From: Prorocentrum cordatum
Lineage: Eukaryota > Sar > Dinophyceae > Prorocentrales > Prorocentraceae
Direction of reading: 5' to 3'
Length of the DNA stretch: 64,000 nucleotides
Assembly: GCA_963575745.1 (NCBI GenBank)
Contig: CAUYUJ010019359.1
Coordinates: 327,501-391,500, forward strand
Below the pieces are notes generated by a model. That model worked only from the letters and a program-made list of their open reading frames with translations, was not told the origin of the DNA and made no database searches. Below are positions 40,007 through 51,496 of this stretch, one piece after another. How positions within the stretch are numbered: position 1 is the first letter of the stretch; every line of letters starts with the position of its first letter. Made by a program: the position numbers and the translations under genes.

Positions 40007-43000
40007 TCACGCAGCGCGGCGGAACTTTCCCTGCACCATTACCCGAGGCATGTGCACTCCGGTGCCGCGGTTCACCACCTCATTCCGGCGGTACTCGCAC
40101 TGGACCGTCTCGAAGCCCTCCGCCTCGAAGTCGGCGGCCAGGGCCTCCACCGTCCGCAGAGGAAGAAAGAACTACTTAAACATACACTGTTGGAGGTCCG
40201 CGCGGAGTTCTCGGATCTGCGCCGAGACCCCCCCTCCCTGGCGCGCGGAGCGCGCCAAGGGCGGCGCTGGAGGCGCCGCCAGAGGGGCCTGGCGCGGATC
40301 CAAGAATTTGACGCCCGAAATGGCTACAGTCGGAGGCTTGACCTAAGGAACCCAAAATAAGGAACGAGGCCCCTTTTTTCCATGAGTTAAACTTCGATTT
40401 CCGATCGAAAACGTAAGGAAAACCTGAGGCAAGCTGTGAAACACTTAAGGAACGCGGAGCCCCTCCCCAACCAAAAGGGTTCCTTCTTCAGGGCCCCGAC
40501 TGTACGGAAAAAATGGGTGCAATGCTTAACAGCACATGCTGCCCAAAACCAGAAGCGGCGGCTGTCGGGCACGCGGCCTCCTGTCTAACATATGCCACGT
40601 CCGCGGCGACACCGACGGCGAGTCCTGTTCAGAATGAACAGGGGATACTGTTCGTGTTCGTACCCACTCTTTACGTACAGTCGGGGCGTTGACCTAAGGA
40701 ACCCAAAATAAGGAACGCGGCCCCATTTTTTATCACAAGGGATAACGCATGAGGAACGATTAATAACAAATAACGCACAAGGAACTGCAAATAGCGCATG
40801 CAAACCTAAGGAACGACCGAGCCCCTTTTGAAAAGTAAGTGTTCCTTATTCAAGCCGCCCACTGTACCCATTTCGGCCCTCCAGAAAGAACTCCGCGAGG
40901 ACCGCCGACAGTTTATGTTTGTGCGGCTGTTTCTTCTTCGAGTCTGGAAGTGGGCGAGCGTGCCGTCTCCGCGGACGTAGAGGTCGCCCCCGAGCCAGTG
41001 GCCCGCGGAGAACCGCAGCTGGGCGAGGTCGCCGCGCCCGTAGTCCCGCACCAGCACCATGCCGCCAGGGCGCATGCGGGAGCGCAGGCGCCGTATGGCC
41101 GCCCTGTGCCGCGTCGGGTCGATGGCGCTGAGCACGAAGACCCGCCGCACGAACGAGCGCCCCTGGGCAGTCATGACCTTTGGTGCGAGGCTTCGGGGGC
41201 CCCCCGTGGGGGCTCACGGCTAACGACACCACGCAAGCCGCTGCTGCCGCACCGCATCGACGCTCGGCTGGACGCGCCGGCGCGAGGCCGAGCTCAATCC
41301 CGAAGGGAGATTACCCGACCCCCTTTGCGCCAGCATCAAGGGTCACTCTGGCTAAGGGTCACTCTTGCGTGCAACCGAGAAGAGCAGCGTTGCAAAGTCC
41401 AGGGAGCCCTCCGGGACGACCGACTCTACGGGCTCGTGGTCCTGGGAGGGCTGGTCATCGCCAGCCGTGATGTCGCTGACGAAGGCCAGGCAGCGCCCGC
41501 ACTGGTACTCCTCCTTGCTCCGAAGCAGGTCGACCGCCACCGGCGACAGGTCGCAGGCGAAGGCGAAGAGGTCGGGGCACGCACGCAGGAGCGGCAGTAC
41601 CCCGTTCCCCACGGCGCAGCCCACCTCGAGGATGACCCGCCGGCCGCGAAGCCTGGCTGGGAGATCGCCTGGGGTGAGGGGAGGGCCTGCGCTGGGCTCG
41701 TCGGCGGACAGCTGTGGCACCCACGCCTTCGGGTTGGCTGCCACCTCCTCGGGCATGAGCTCCGCGAACTCTTCCCGAAGACTCGCCGGCCCCCCTGCTG
41801 GGCCTCTGGGCAACGAGGCGTCACGCAACAAAGGCCAAAACGTGATGTTGCAAATGCGCAGGCAATGTGTATAACAAAGACACTGACCCGCTGAGCCCGA
41901 TTGCCAAGGGTGACGAGACAACGTTTTACTGTTCCACTCACCCCTGCTCCCCACTCTGAATTCCGAATCTCGCGTGATCGAACCATCACACCTCCTTGGA
42001 CCTTAAGGCTCCAAGATGGCCGAAGGTGGCCCAACATGGCCAACATAGCCCAACATGTCCTTCGATGCTTCCCCACAGCTATTGGCTGCTACTCTCTCCG
42101 CGATGACACCACAATGGCTTCAAGGTTGCCCTGTAGCTACCCGACAGAGGCCAATATCATAGAAGAACAAAACGCGTATGTTTGGCCTTAATCGCCGATG
42201 CGGCCTCGGATAAGCCTCAGATATCTTAGCATATCCAATGTGGCCCATAGGGACGGCAAGGCGGGCCCAGCATAGCCCCAAGAGAAGTCAAACAAGACCA
42301 GAATCGCCCCAGGGTAATCCCAAGCAGCCTTGATAAGGCCTCTTATGAGATCAGGGCCCAAAACAATCCAGAAAAGAGCCCCAAAATAATCCCCAGAAAG
42401 GCCCAATCAGCTTACGGGTCTCCGAAAAGCCTCAAGAGGGCCCCAAGTGGACCTCACGAGTGTGCAAGATCACGTCACGAAGGCTGTCCTAAGATGCTCC
42501 CAAGAGGCCCAAATACGTCCACAACACGGCCCCGAAATCCACACCGAGATAGCTCAGAGACTTCCCAAGGTGCCGTCGGAGTGCCCCTGAGGCCCTCAGA
42601 TCGCAGACGCCGGCTCTCAAATGCGCTTCTTTCCTCTCCCCTGTCGCCTCGTCGTTCGTTCCCCCCTCTGTGCTCCTGTCCTCGTCGCCGTCGTCGTCCT
42701 CCGAAACTTGTGGGCAGGCGCGGGGTTATCCCTTGCGCGTCGTCCTCGGCGCCCACGTACAGGCCACCGCTCCACGCCCTTCCCAAGCAATTTCGTCAAC
42801 TTTTGCGTTGTCCGCGCCCGTCGACAGTGGCTGGGGAAAACAGCCCAAGCTTGGCAAACATCTGGCCCCACGTCGTGTGCACAACCGCGCACGCAAGCGC
42901 CTCGCAAGAGGGCCAGGAACGGCTGCGACCCGCCGGAAGGCGCCTCCGATAATGCCTGTCCTTGAAGAAATTCACCGTGCTCTGCCTGTAGAACTGGTCC

Positions 43001-44146
43001 CAGTACTCCCGGCCCTTGTCCTTTGTCGGGGAGACATGAGACTCGGGTTCAGGAGACTCGGAGTGGCCTGACGGGGCCTTCAAGAAAATTACCAGACCTA
43101 ATCAGCCTGAAATTCGACGCGACCTCCCGCTGCAAACATCCCATGAAAAGTGGGCCATCAAAATCCAGAATGGGCTCGTCAAAAGACGCAGGCGAACCCG
43201 AGCCAAATTCCTGCGAACTCGGGTCTGACGTTACCCCGGTTTGGGCAAGGCGTCGGGGTGCGCACAGACAGCCCCTCAGGTAGCCCCAGCTGGCCTCAAC
43301 AGGCCCCCCGGGCAGTCCCGGGTGGTGCCACCATCTCTGCCCTTGGGCACGGAGCCTTCGAGGAGCTGCCGCCCGAGACGGCGCCATGGGAGTACTCGGG
43401 GGGCCTGTTGAGCTCGCAGCCTTACCACTTCAGCGACCAACAAAAACAAGTCTTACGCGAGAAGGCAAAGCGGTCTTACGCCGCGGCTTACGCTGGTCAC
43501 CAGAGCGAAACTCTACGTTGGAAACGAGGGCGCTTACGCACGACCTTACGCGGGCAGCTTACCCGCCAATATCGATGAAGACGACCCCGTTTGTCTGCGT
43601 CGCCTTTACCAGTGTTTCATTGATAGCTTGTCTTTGGGAACAAACATACCGGTACCGCTGCTCTCCAGACCTCTCGCGGGCTGCGTTCTGACCAGAATTT
43701 CGAGGCGAATCCACTGATGGCGACGAGAGCGTCCCAGGAGGCCTACAAAAAAGGGCGAACAAGACAATGCAAAAGTACTTGTTCCCTTCTCGCCACGCAT
43801 CCTTGTAGCGCTCCTGCCACTCCTCCGGGACGACCCGCTCCCCGTGGCGGCGCAAGAGCTCTTCTCGGGTCGGGCGAAAGGGGGGATAGCAAAGGGGGGG
43901 TTTGAGAATCAGCTCACGTAGCTGATTTTCCCAGCGCCTCCCGGCGCTGGAGGCGCCCATGTATCGAGGAATGGGCCCCTCGGTGGGGCCGAAACCAGCT
44001 ACATGCAGCAGATTTCGTACCCCCCCTTTCCCAAACCCTCCCTTTCGCCCGACCCGATCTTCCACCTTCGCGCCGCCGTCGCCGGCCTGCAGGGCGGTCA
44101 GCGCTGCCGCGACGGCGGAGCCGCTCCGCTCGCTGGGCTGGGGGTC
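40007..44146 (-). CDS. METTL6: METTL6-like tRNA N3-methylcytidine methyltransferase (5' incomplete)
   Basis: Minus-strand exons: 44146-44058, 43859-43778, 43005-42946, 41774-41379, 41135-40947 and 40168-40007 (stop TGA). They give 325 residues. The family block KYWDQFYRQSTVNFFKDRHY is at residues 57-76. The SAM-binding motif ILEVGCAVGN is at 125-134, with the acidic CDLSP after it. Downstream are LLFVLSAIDP, PGGMVLVRDYGRGDLAQLRF, LYVRGDGTLAHF and EVVNRGTGVHMPRVMVQGKF. The last block resembles human METTL6 more than METTL2/8. This family makes m3C32 in tRNA-Ser-type substrates, in cytosol or nucleus. The first visible exon follows a good acceptor (TTCTCACAG), so the start codon lies upstream, beyond an inverted-repeat element at 44185-44396. 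The third junction could add one Leu. Nearly all introns are bounded by 5-mer direct repeats: GAAGA, AGTAC, WTCGG, TCTTC and ASTTC. Confidence 0.82.
40325..40506. mobile_element. TACAGTCGG-ended element, first of two
   Basis: Inverted ends of the type TACAGTCGGAGGCTTGACC / GGGGCCCCGACTGTAC, with CTAAGGAACCCAAAATAAGG next to the left end. About 180 bp, non-coding, inside the last METTL6 intron. Confidence 0.6.
40678..40870. mobile_element. TACAGTCGG-ended element, second of two
   Basis: Same left end (TACAGTCGGGGCGTTGACC, then CTAAGGAACCCAAAATAAGG) and right end (TTATTCAAGCCGCCCACTGTA). It lies 170 bp from the first copy in the same orientation. Confidence 0.6.
41136..41383 (-). mobile_element. 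METTL6 intron with TCTTC repeats and no usable AG
   Basis: The coding strand has TCTTC at both borders (41379-41383 and 41136-41140), 238 bp apart. Collapsing them restores LLFVLSAIDP, a strongly conserved block. The right border reads GGCGGGTCTTC, with no AG. A canonical alternative (GT after TTCTCG, AG in GCCCAG) keeps the frame but inserts nine residues into the block. The ends are weakly inverted (TTGCACGCAAGAG / CCGCACGAACGAG). Confidence 0.6.
43860..44062 (-). mobile_element. TCGGGTCGGGCG-ended element, copy 2, an introner in METTL6
   Basis: 193 bp (43865-44057) with the same inverted ends. Its target duplication TCTTC (GAAGA on the coding strand) lies inside the coding sequence: exon GTG GAA GA, element, GAAGA, G CTC TTG. 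Dropping the element and one repeat reads KVEELLRRHGE. The interior matches the copies at 3085 and 59632. Confidence 0.85.
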
Positions 44147-44179
44147 CTGTGAGAACAGCGATGGCGCACGCCACGAAAC

Positions 44180-44401
44180 TGTAATAGGCGACGAGCCCAG
44201 GGGGGAAATGAGAAGGAGAAGGCCTTCTCAGAAGGCCGCGGGACTTCTCAGAAGTCCGGGGGGACTTCTGAGAGGTCTCCTTAGCCTATTTCGAATACAG
44301 ACTGAACTTCTCAGAAGCCCTCTCAGAAGTCCGGAAACTTCTCAGAAGCCTCGGAAGTCCCGCCCCTTCTCATTTCCCCCCCGCGCCCGCCGCCGATATA
44401 A
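44180..44401. mobile_element. TCTCAGAAG-repeat element upstream of METTL6 exon
   Basis: 212 bp (44185-44396) with ends TAGGCGACGAGCC / TCGGCGGCGGGCG and near-duplications TGTAA/TATAA outside. The interior repeats the palindrome CTTCTCAGAAG several times. It lies directly upstream of the first visible METTL6 exon, so it is probably in the preceding intron. Confidence 0.65.
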
Positions 44402-45336
44402 ACACAGACGCCCTCCGACGAACTTCGCATGTATCTTCAGGGAGGGCGGCGGGGTATAAAGTCGCTGGCTCCCAAGGGTGATTCATACACCGCCACCCCA
44501 GGTGAGACCCAGGAACTATCCCTTGGAGGGTGGCGCTTGTGCTTGGCGGCGCGCACAGAGGGAGAGCAGGAGGGGGAAAGGCTTCCTAGAAGGAGGCTGC
44601 TTCTTAGAAGGCGCTGGCCCCACATCTACAGACGAGGCCCATGCCTTATAAGAGGCAGGAGTGTTTCTAAGATGCCTTTCCCCTCCGTAGAAGGAGTGGC
44701 TCGTAGAAGCCTCCCCCTTGCTTCTTAAAATGGGTGCTTCTTAGAAGCACTCCTTCTATTGGTGGTCCCCAAACCTGGTGGTGAGAACACCCGGTGGTGA
44801 GTTTTGGGCGATTTGGGTAATGGTTTTCGAGCGCTGGCTGGCCCAGGAAACGCAAAACCTCGTGGCGACCGCGTGTCCCCAGACCCGGTGGTGACCCAGA
44901 ATTATTTCACCACCGGGGGTCTCACCACCTGGTTTGGAGACCACCAATTCTAAGAAGCAGGGGTGCTTCTGAGAAGCAGGGGCGCGTGGCCTATATGCAC
45001 CATGCCGTGCTTGGACCCACTGCAGGCCTCGCGCTCCCGTGCGGTGCGGTGCAGATGTAGCTGCTCGGCCCCTGCGGGCCGACGGAAACATGCCGCGAAG
45101 CGAGCACCATTCCTGGGCCGAAAGATCCGGCAACGCCTCGGGTAAAACGAGGTGAAGATCGGGACAAAATCGGATCGGGCTAACTCGAAATCTCTGAGAA
45201 TCGGCGGGTTTGGAGGATGTATTGGGCGCCGCGGCCGCTCCAGAGCGTTCCAGAACGCTCTGAGAGAGCTCCGGAACGCTCTGGAGCGATTTATCCCGAT
45301 CCTAGCCCTGTTTTATCGAGGGACGCCGACGTGGCA

Positions 45337-45515
45337 CAGTCAACCCGTATCGCCAGGACGCACGCTAAGGATGCAACGGCCCTGAAAGGCCGTTTCGAAG
45401 CTTTTCGAGCGGGGCGCGGCCAGCGAAAGTGGCCAAGGGTGGACAGAGGAGGCAAGGATGCAAGGGTACCCTTGGGAAGGTTGCCCATCCTTACTTTGCA
45501 ATGGACGCCAACGCA
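45337..45515. mobile_element. GTCAACC-ended element, copy 1
   Basis: The left end GTCAACCCGTAT..CTAAGGATG is matched in inverted form by CATCCTTACTTTGCA at the right. It shares TTCGAAGCTTTTCGAGCGGG and GGAGGCAAGGATGCAAGGGT with 56881-57060. Confidence 0.6.
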
Positions 45516-45892
45516 AGCATCCGGCCGCCCCGATGCGTGGGCCCCGGAGGTCCGGACCACTTCCCCGAGGCCGGTTTTTCGTCCCCAGCCGTGCTATCGC
45601 GCTCTCGCGAGGCCCGGCGAGGGCCCCCGGAGGCCCAAAAACTGCCAAAACCCCGCCGCAGTCTTGGGGAAACCAGAAAGATACCGCTACCCCCGGGACC
45701 TCTCCCAGGGTGCGTTCTGACCAGGAGCTCGAGGCGAATCCAGCGGTGACGACGAGGGCCTCCAGGGAGGCCCCAAAAAGGGGAACACGGGCGAAGGGCA
45801 GAGGTTATGGGTACCTTTTCGTTCCTCCTCTGAATTCTTGCGTCGGATCTCTACTGGGAATGCGGCACGGTGCACACGGGTCGTCCATAGAA

Positions 45893-46055
45893 GAAGAAAA
45901 AGCTACCTCAATATAAACGGTTGGCGCTCCGCGCGGATTCCTTGGATCTGGGGCGGTGCTGGAGGCGCCGCGGGGGGGGGGGCCCAGCGCGGATCCAAGA
46001 TCTCCGCGCGGAGCGCCAACAGCTTATGTTTATGGCGTGTCTTCTTCTTCGAGGT
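45893..46055 (+). mobile_element. Hairpin introner family copy
   Basis: The arms GGCGCTCCGCGCGGATTCCTTGGATC and complement lie 46 bp apart with a shortened loop; the outer TATAAACG / TTATGTTTATGGC ends are present. AGAAGAAG at the left is mirrored by CTTCTTCTTC at the right. The host is unknown. Confidence 0.65.
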
Positions 46056-46464
46056 CTACGGTGCGGTGCACCTGTGTCGGGAGCGGCAAAGAGGGGGGCG
46101 TCCAAGAGGGGGGGGTGCAAATCATGACCGGCGGCACGTGCGCGGCCCAGCGGGGGGGCCAGGGACGTCATGAGATGAGAAGAGGCGCCATGAAATTCGG
46201 GGGAATATCATGGCCCACGCCATGATATCCACCCCCCCCTATAGTCATCACCCCCCTCTTGCCGCCCCCGAGCTGGGTCGCCCGCGGAGGCCCGGACCCG
46301 TTCCTCCCGGGACCGTTTTTTTGTTTTGTTCTCCTCCCTTGGCCCTGATGGTCTGGTACCGGAAATTTTCGGTAGCGATCTCGACGCACCCCGAATTTCG
46401 GTAGCGACCGGATCTTCGTTTGAGGGCGTTGAGATAGCGGATTTCGGAACGGTCTGATACCGGT

Positions 46465-46637
46465 ATTGGTAAAGGGAAATTAGGACACACAAATAAATAC
46501 ACACAAATAAAAATAGTCCCCATATTTTCTCATATTTTCTGGGTTTTTGTCTTCCCCCCCAATTCCCATATTTTCCCATATTTTCCTGGGAATCGAGGAT
46601 TAATTGTGTCTGTGTGTTTTTTTCCCTCCTGTATTGG
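46465..46637 (+). mobile_element. 163-bp element, copy 3 (TSD ATTGG)
   Basis: The element 46470-46632 is 163 bp between two copies of ATTGG (TATTGG if one more base is counted). The host is a region of degenerate TTCGGTAGCGACC repeats. Confidence 0.85.
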
Positions 46638-46857
46638 GCGCTACATTTCGGTATTTCGGCAGCGACCGAGCTCTGCGGAGCGCTACCGGGAATTTTCGGC
46701 AGCGGACCATCAGGGGGTCGGCTCTCGCCGGCCCCGCTCCCCAGGAAGGGCCCCGGAGGCCGGACATACATGGCGACAGCCCTTCCGTCGTGACCCTCTC
46801 CTGGCCCGAGAAGCGGCCTGGGGTGCGGCGCGCCAGCGTATAGGGGGCCGCATGTGA

Positions 46858-47035
46858 ACCCTACACCTTAGGCGATGCTTAAGAAAGCTTAAGTTTTCGG
46901 CCCGAGTCTCGATTATTCTTAATGTTTCAGTGTGAACTTCAAGATGTTGATAGACATTTTGGGTTTTCATTCAAGTTCTGAGACTATGAATTTCTTAACC
47001 CATGATTTCTTAAGCATATCGCAGGGTGTACCCCT
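46858..47035. mobile_element. AT-rich foldback element
   Basis: The ends ACACCTTAGGCGATGCTTAA and ACACCCTGCGATATGCTTAA are inverted. The interior is clearly lower in GC than its surroundings (CATTTTGGGTTTTCATTC). Confidence 0.65.
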
Positions 47036-47152
47036 ACCCCCCACCGGTTTCAAAGGGGGAGGGTGGGGTTCCCTTCGCTCCGGAGCTCCCGAGCGAATGT
47101 GAACCCCACCCTCCCCTCAGAAATCGGTGGGGGGTAGGGGTAGGGTTCACAT
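47031..47152. repeat. GC-rich hairpin
   Basis: CCCCTACCCCCCACCGGTTT ... GGGAGGGTGGGGTTC, a short GGAGCTCC centre, then the complement ending GGGGGGTAGGGGTAGGG. The arms are about 55 bp. Confidence 0.75.
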
Positions 47153-47385
47153 GTGACCCCCGACAGCGGTCGCCCACGGCGGTCCTTCCGCCGGCGCACC
47201 AGCTCCGCCTGCAGGTGCGTGCGCGGCGGCCGCCAGCGCGGCCGCTCCCGCCGGGGCGCCCCGCCGCGGCTCGCCTCGCCGCGGGGCGGCGCCGCGTAGG
47301 CCCGCAGCGGGGCGGCCAGCTCCTCCATCGCCCGGGGGGGGGGCGCCGTCTCGCCCGCCCTGGCTGGGGCAGCCGCACCCCCCTG

Positions 47386-47560
47386 AGATCCTGGCGACTC
47401 GATTCTTTCGAGCCGGGCGTGTTCGCTCCATTTCGGGCCCCGGGACCCTCACAGGTCGATCCAGCTCGGAAAATGACGCAGAACGATGGGGTCCGGGGGT
47501 CTGGTCGTGATTTTTTGCGGTGTTGCAATTTTTTTGCATCGTCGGGTCTCAGGGACTCTC
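47386..47560 (+). repeat. GGCGACTCGATTCTTTCGAG repeat, two inverted copies in the window
   Basis: It matches 19836-20010 on the opposite strand over about 170 bp (CGAGCCGGGC, AAATGACGCAGAA, GGTCGTGATTTTTTGCG, ATGTTGCAATTT). Element ends are not clear. Confidence 0.6.
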
Positions 47561-47651
47561 GAGATCCGACGCTCCAGAAACAGTGGGATCGGTGGGCTCT
47601 TTTGGGGGCAGTCTTCGGCCTCCAGGGGCCCTCGCCGGTCTCGACCGCCTG

Positions 47652-47822
47652 GCTTGAGGTCGGGCATGTCCTCCTATACAGGCGGATTTGGGGAGAAATT
47701 GCAAAATAATCAAGCAAACAAATAATCAAAAATGGTCGAACGAAGTCGAAGAATCTTCCTCGTATTATTTCGTTGACGATGTTTGAAGATTCATCCTGTA
47801 GAGGGACATGCCCGACTTCAGC
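47652..47822. mobile_element. GAAGTCGGGC-ended element, copy 2
   Basis: Ends GAGGTCGGGCATGTCC and GAAGTCGGGCATGTCC in inverted orientation; AT-rich interior (AATAATCAAGCAAACAAAT). Related by its ends to 3302-3502. Confidence 0.7.
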
Positions 47823-48270
47823 CTAGAGAGCCGACGCTCAACAAAAAAATGGAGCGGCGGGATCTTGGCAATTTTCGGCCTCCACTGGCCCTCGCCGGGC
47901 CTCGGGAGCGTCAAAGAGCGACTCATACAGGACGAAAAACTTGCCCAGGGGAAGTGGTCCGGACCTCTGGGGCCCACGCATCGAAAAAAAAAAAGCAACT
48001 GGATGTCTGGGAAGCTACCGATACTGCGACACCCCGGAGCTCTTCCGGGGCGCGTTCTGACCAGCATTTTCCAGGGCGAATCTGGCCGTGGTGACGGAAG
48101 CCTCCCACGAGGCCCAGGACGGCGAGCACGAGGAACCGGCAGAGGTGTCGATACCCCTTTTCCCCCGCATGAGCAGAGGTATGCGAGGAGGGGCTCGGAG
48201 TATGCACCAAGTCGTCCAGTCGCTCGCTGCATGGGCGCCCCGGCTGCACAGCCTGAGGGGTGCTGGGGCC

Positions 48271-48481
48271 GACCATCGGCGGCGAGCGAGGGGGGGAAAA
48301 TGAGAAGAAGAGGGCCTGCTCAGAAGGCGGCGGGACTTCTCAGAAAACCTCCGGCCTTCCGAGAAGTTTTCGGTGTCTTCGGGAAAGCCTCAAACAACTA
48401 CTCAGAAGGCCAGGGGACTTCCGGGGCATCTGAGAAGGCCCGCCGCTGCTCGCTTCTCTCCCTCGCTCGCCGCCGAGGCCA
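48271..48481. mobile_element. TCTCAGAAG-repeat element, second copy
   Basis: 201 bp (48276-48476), ends TCGGCGGCGAGCGAGGG with the complement at the right; outside lie GACCA and GGCCA. The interior is CTTCTCAGAAG-type repeats. A third, partial copy lies at 19222-19385. Confidence 0.65.
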
Positions 48482-48879
48482 GGCGACGAGGTGCATACCT
48501 CGAGCCCCTCGGACGATGGCCCGCGCCCCCCCCCTGTGGGGGGGGGGCGGGGCACCAGACCGCGCGGCCTCGGGGCACCCACCGCCGCGCCTGGAGCGGG
48601 GCCAAAACTGGAGGAGGCGAAGCTTGAGCCCAAACGGCTACGGAGTGCAGGGGGGGCGAAGCAGGAATCCCAGGAGAAGGGGGAGGAGGACAAGGAAACA
48701 CCCGGAAGGCGTCAAGCATGTTACCATACACCATCCCGTCCCCACAGGAGTCCCCACAGGCAGGAGTCAGGAGTCCCCACAGGCAGTTCCTTTCACCACG
48801 GGACGCGCCACCCTTGAACAACGCAACATGGGAACGCCATTCAAGCGAGAGACGCAGTGAACAACACATAACGTACGTG

Positions 48880-49830
48880 TGTGCATAGGTGTAGATGTAT
48901 ATATATATATATATATGTGCATATATGTATGCATATGTGGTTATACATGCGTGTACGTATGCATGTATGGATGTACGTGTGCTTGTCTGTATGTATGTAC
49001 GTATGTATACGAGCACGAATGTGTATATGTATGTTTATACGTGTATGTGAATGTGTGTGTATGTATGTTCATGTATGTATGTATGCATGTGTGTATGCAT
49101 GTATGCATGTTTGCATGCATGCATGTATGTATGTATGCATGTATGTATGTAGGTATGTATGTATGCGTATGTATGTGTGCATGTCTGTTATGTGTGCGTG
49201 TGTATGCGTGTGCGTATGTATGCAAACATGTATGAATATGTATATGTAGATGCACAGGTATAGGTAGATGTAGATGCACACGTATGCGTGCATGTAAATG
49301 TATCCGAGGTGGTGTATACGAGCATATGTCTACATGTATGTACAGACACAGATAACTATAGATATGTATCCAGATATGTATATGCATGTGTATGTGTATA
49401 TGGTTACGTATGTGTAGGTGTGCATGTATTTATGTGTGCAGGTATGCATGTATGTATGCATGCATGCGTGTCTGTGTGTATGGATGATGAATGTATGCAT
49501 GTATACTGGTGTGTTGTTTGTATGTATGTATGTATGTATGTATGGGTGTATGTATGGAGGTATGTATGTATGCATGTGTGTGTATGTATGTATGTATGTA
49601 TGTATGGATGTATGTATGTATGTAGGTATGTATGTATGTATGTATGTATGTATGTATGTATATATGTACGCATGTATGCATGTATGCATGCGTGTATGTA
49701 TATGTGCGTGTATGTATGTGTGTATGTATGGATGCATGTATGTATGTATGTATGTATGTGCATGTGTGTGCGAATGCGTGTATGTGTATATGTAGGTACG
49801 TGTGTGTTTATGCCCGCATGTGTTTTTCGT
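48880..49830. repeat. TATG microsatellite, about 900 bp
   Basis: Nearly continuous TATG with GTGTATGTG variants, interrupted by short unique runs. All open frames on both strands are repeat translations. Confidence 0.9.
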
Positions 49831-50254
49831 AACCGAGGGGCGCTGTTTATGCGTGCATGTGTGTATGCTCGTACGCCTGTAAGATGTATGTGTACGCATC
49901 CACCACGCCTTCAACACGCAGTGGAGTGCCCCGAAGATCATACAATTTCTGAACGATGAGGTAACAACCGTAAGGTTCTTAAAAGCCTAGGCCCAAAATG
50001 TCCTTCAATTCTTGGGCGTTCCTGGGGTTACTCCCGTGGGCGCCGTGAACGCTTACTCCACTCGAAACGGCTTGAAGCAGCCCAGCGGTGTCCTGAGAGA
50101 CGCCCACGAGCGTTCAAGAGCGCCCCGAGACGGCCTCGGAAGGCGCCAAGACTGCCCTCGATGCCCTCCAGACGGCCCGGGAGGCCCCCGACAGGCCACA
50201 AGAGGCCCCTGAGAGGGTTCCAAGAGGCCCTCAAGATGGCCCCGAGAGACCGAC

Positions 50255-51030
50255 CTCATTTCTTACTGTAACGGTGTTTGGAAGGTTTTAGCGTTTTCGC
50301 CTTGTCGGGCTTCCGACGCTCCAAGACGGGCGCTGAACTTACACAAAATAGCCTGCGCCACATAGCTCATACGACTTAACGTACCCCACATAGCTGACAC
50401 CGCAAAACTAACACCGAATAGCGTACATCATATAGGTTAGACGGCATAGCGTTTCCCTCCAGCTCACAACCATAGATCTTACAAGACAGATGCTGCACAA
50501 CATAGCTTACACCGATAACTTCTATTCCCTAGCTCACACCGCATAGCGATCACCTCCACGATGCAGTATTCACTGTTTGGGGTCCACAATGGCTTCATTC
50601 TTCGTGGAGAAAGCCAAGAAGCCATTATGCACAAACCCGTCACGATACAGCATTGAATCATGTTAATGGGAAGCACCAATCATACATTGTACAAGGAAGC
50701 AGCGGTATCCTCTTACATCAAGACACAGCACGAGAACCATGGAAACGTAGCCATACGAACCCCTTACAAAAGCAACTCGCCCATGTGCTATTATGGTGCC
50801 TCAGCGTTTCTTCTGGGAGGCTGCCCAAACTGATCTGGACAGTCACACAGAAACCTCGCCATCTATACAAAGTCTGGCACACAATGCCGTCCAGCTGCCA
50901 TCTCTGAGACATCTGAAGCACGTAATCGTACGTCGTGCCTCTGCTTCTTCTTCTCCCTCTCTCCCTTTTCTCCCTTTCTCTCGCTGTCTCTCCCTCTCGC
51001 CCTCTGCACGTTCCCGAAGCTGTGTTTGCC
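50255..51030. other. No gene recognised; weak CACATAGC repeats
   Basis: Degenerate CACATAGCTTACACCG units at 50330-50560, otherwise unique sequence up to the CCGCCT/CCT tract at 51030-51190. Confidence 0.45.
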
Positions 51031-51496
51031 TGCCTCCGCCTCCGCCTCCGCCTCCTCCTCCTCCGCCTCCGCCTCCGCCTCCGCCTCCGCCTCCTCCTCC
51101 TCCGCCTCCGCCTCCGCCTCCGCCTCCTCCTCCTCCTCCTCCTCCTCCTCCTCCTCCTCCTCCTCCTCCTCCTCCTCCTCCTCCTCCTCTCGGGTGTGTC
51201 AACCGATGTGTCGCAGGGTGGGTGCCCAGTTGGTGGGCGCCCGTGAGCGCCTCGTGGGAGCCTCGTGTTGGGTGGGTCAGCCAAGGCTTCGCGCCTCGTG
51301 ACCGCCCGTGGGCGCCCCGTGGGGCGGCAGGGGGGGGGCAGGCAAATCTGCACGCAGAAGCCGATACTTCGGAGACGCCGTGGACCCGCAGAGGTCACTC
51401 CAGTGAAGAGTCACCCTTTCGCGTAGCCGAACGAACGTTCTCCTCCTCCTCCTCCTCCTCCTCCTCCTCCTCCTCCTCCTCGTCCTCCTCCTTCTC

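Larger units (their letters stand above)
40169..40951 (-). mobile_element. METTL6 last intron: hairpin introner with two nested elements
   Basis: A hairpin-family arm begins just after the exon (ACATAAACTGTCGGCGGTC, about 40900-40920 plus). The other arm lies at 40180-40310. Between them are two shorter inverted-repeat elements (40325-40506 and 40678-40870). Near-repeats ACTTC/AGTTC mark the exon borders; collapsing them gives GTLAHFFLPLRTVEAL. Confidence 0.6.

Noticed and set aside
43345-43440. Plus-strand exon-like stretch (FEELPPETAPWEYSGGLLSS)
   Set aside because: Codons look coding for about 30 residues, but it lies within a METTL6 intron on the opposite strand, loses the bias abruptly and matches nothing that I know.
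43559-44065. 168-codon minus-strand frame reading straight through the METTL6 introner
   Set aside because: The first 60 codons are the element itself, and its other copies translate to the same peptide at unrelated places. Only REELLRRHGE to REGNK is METTL6.
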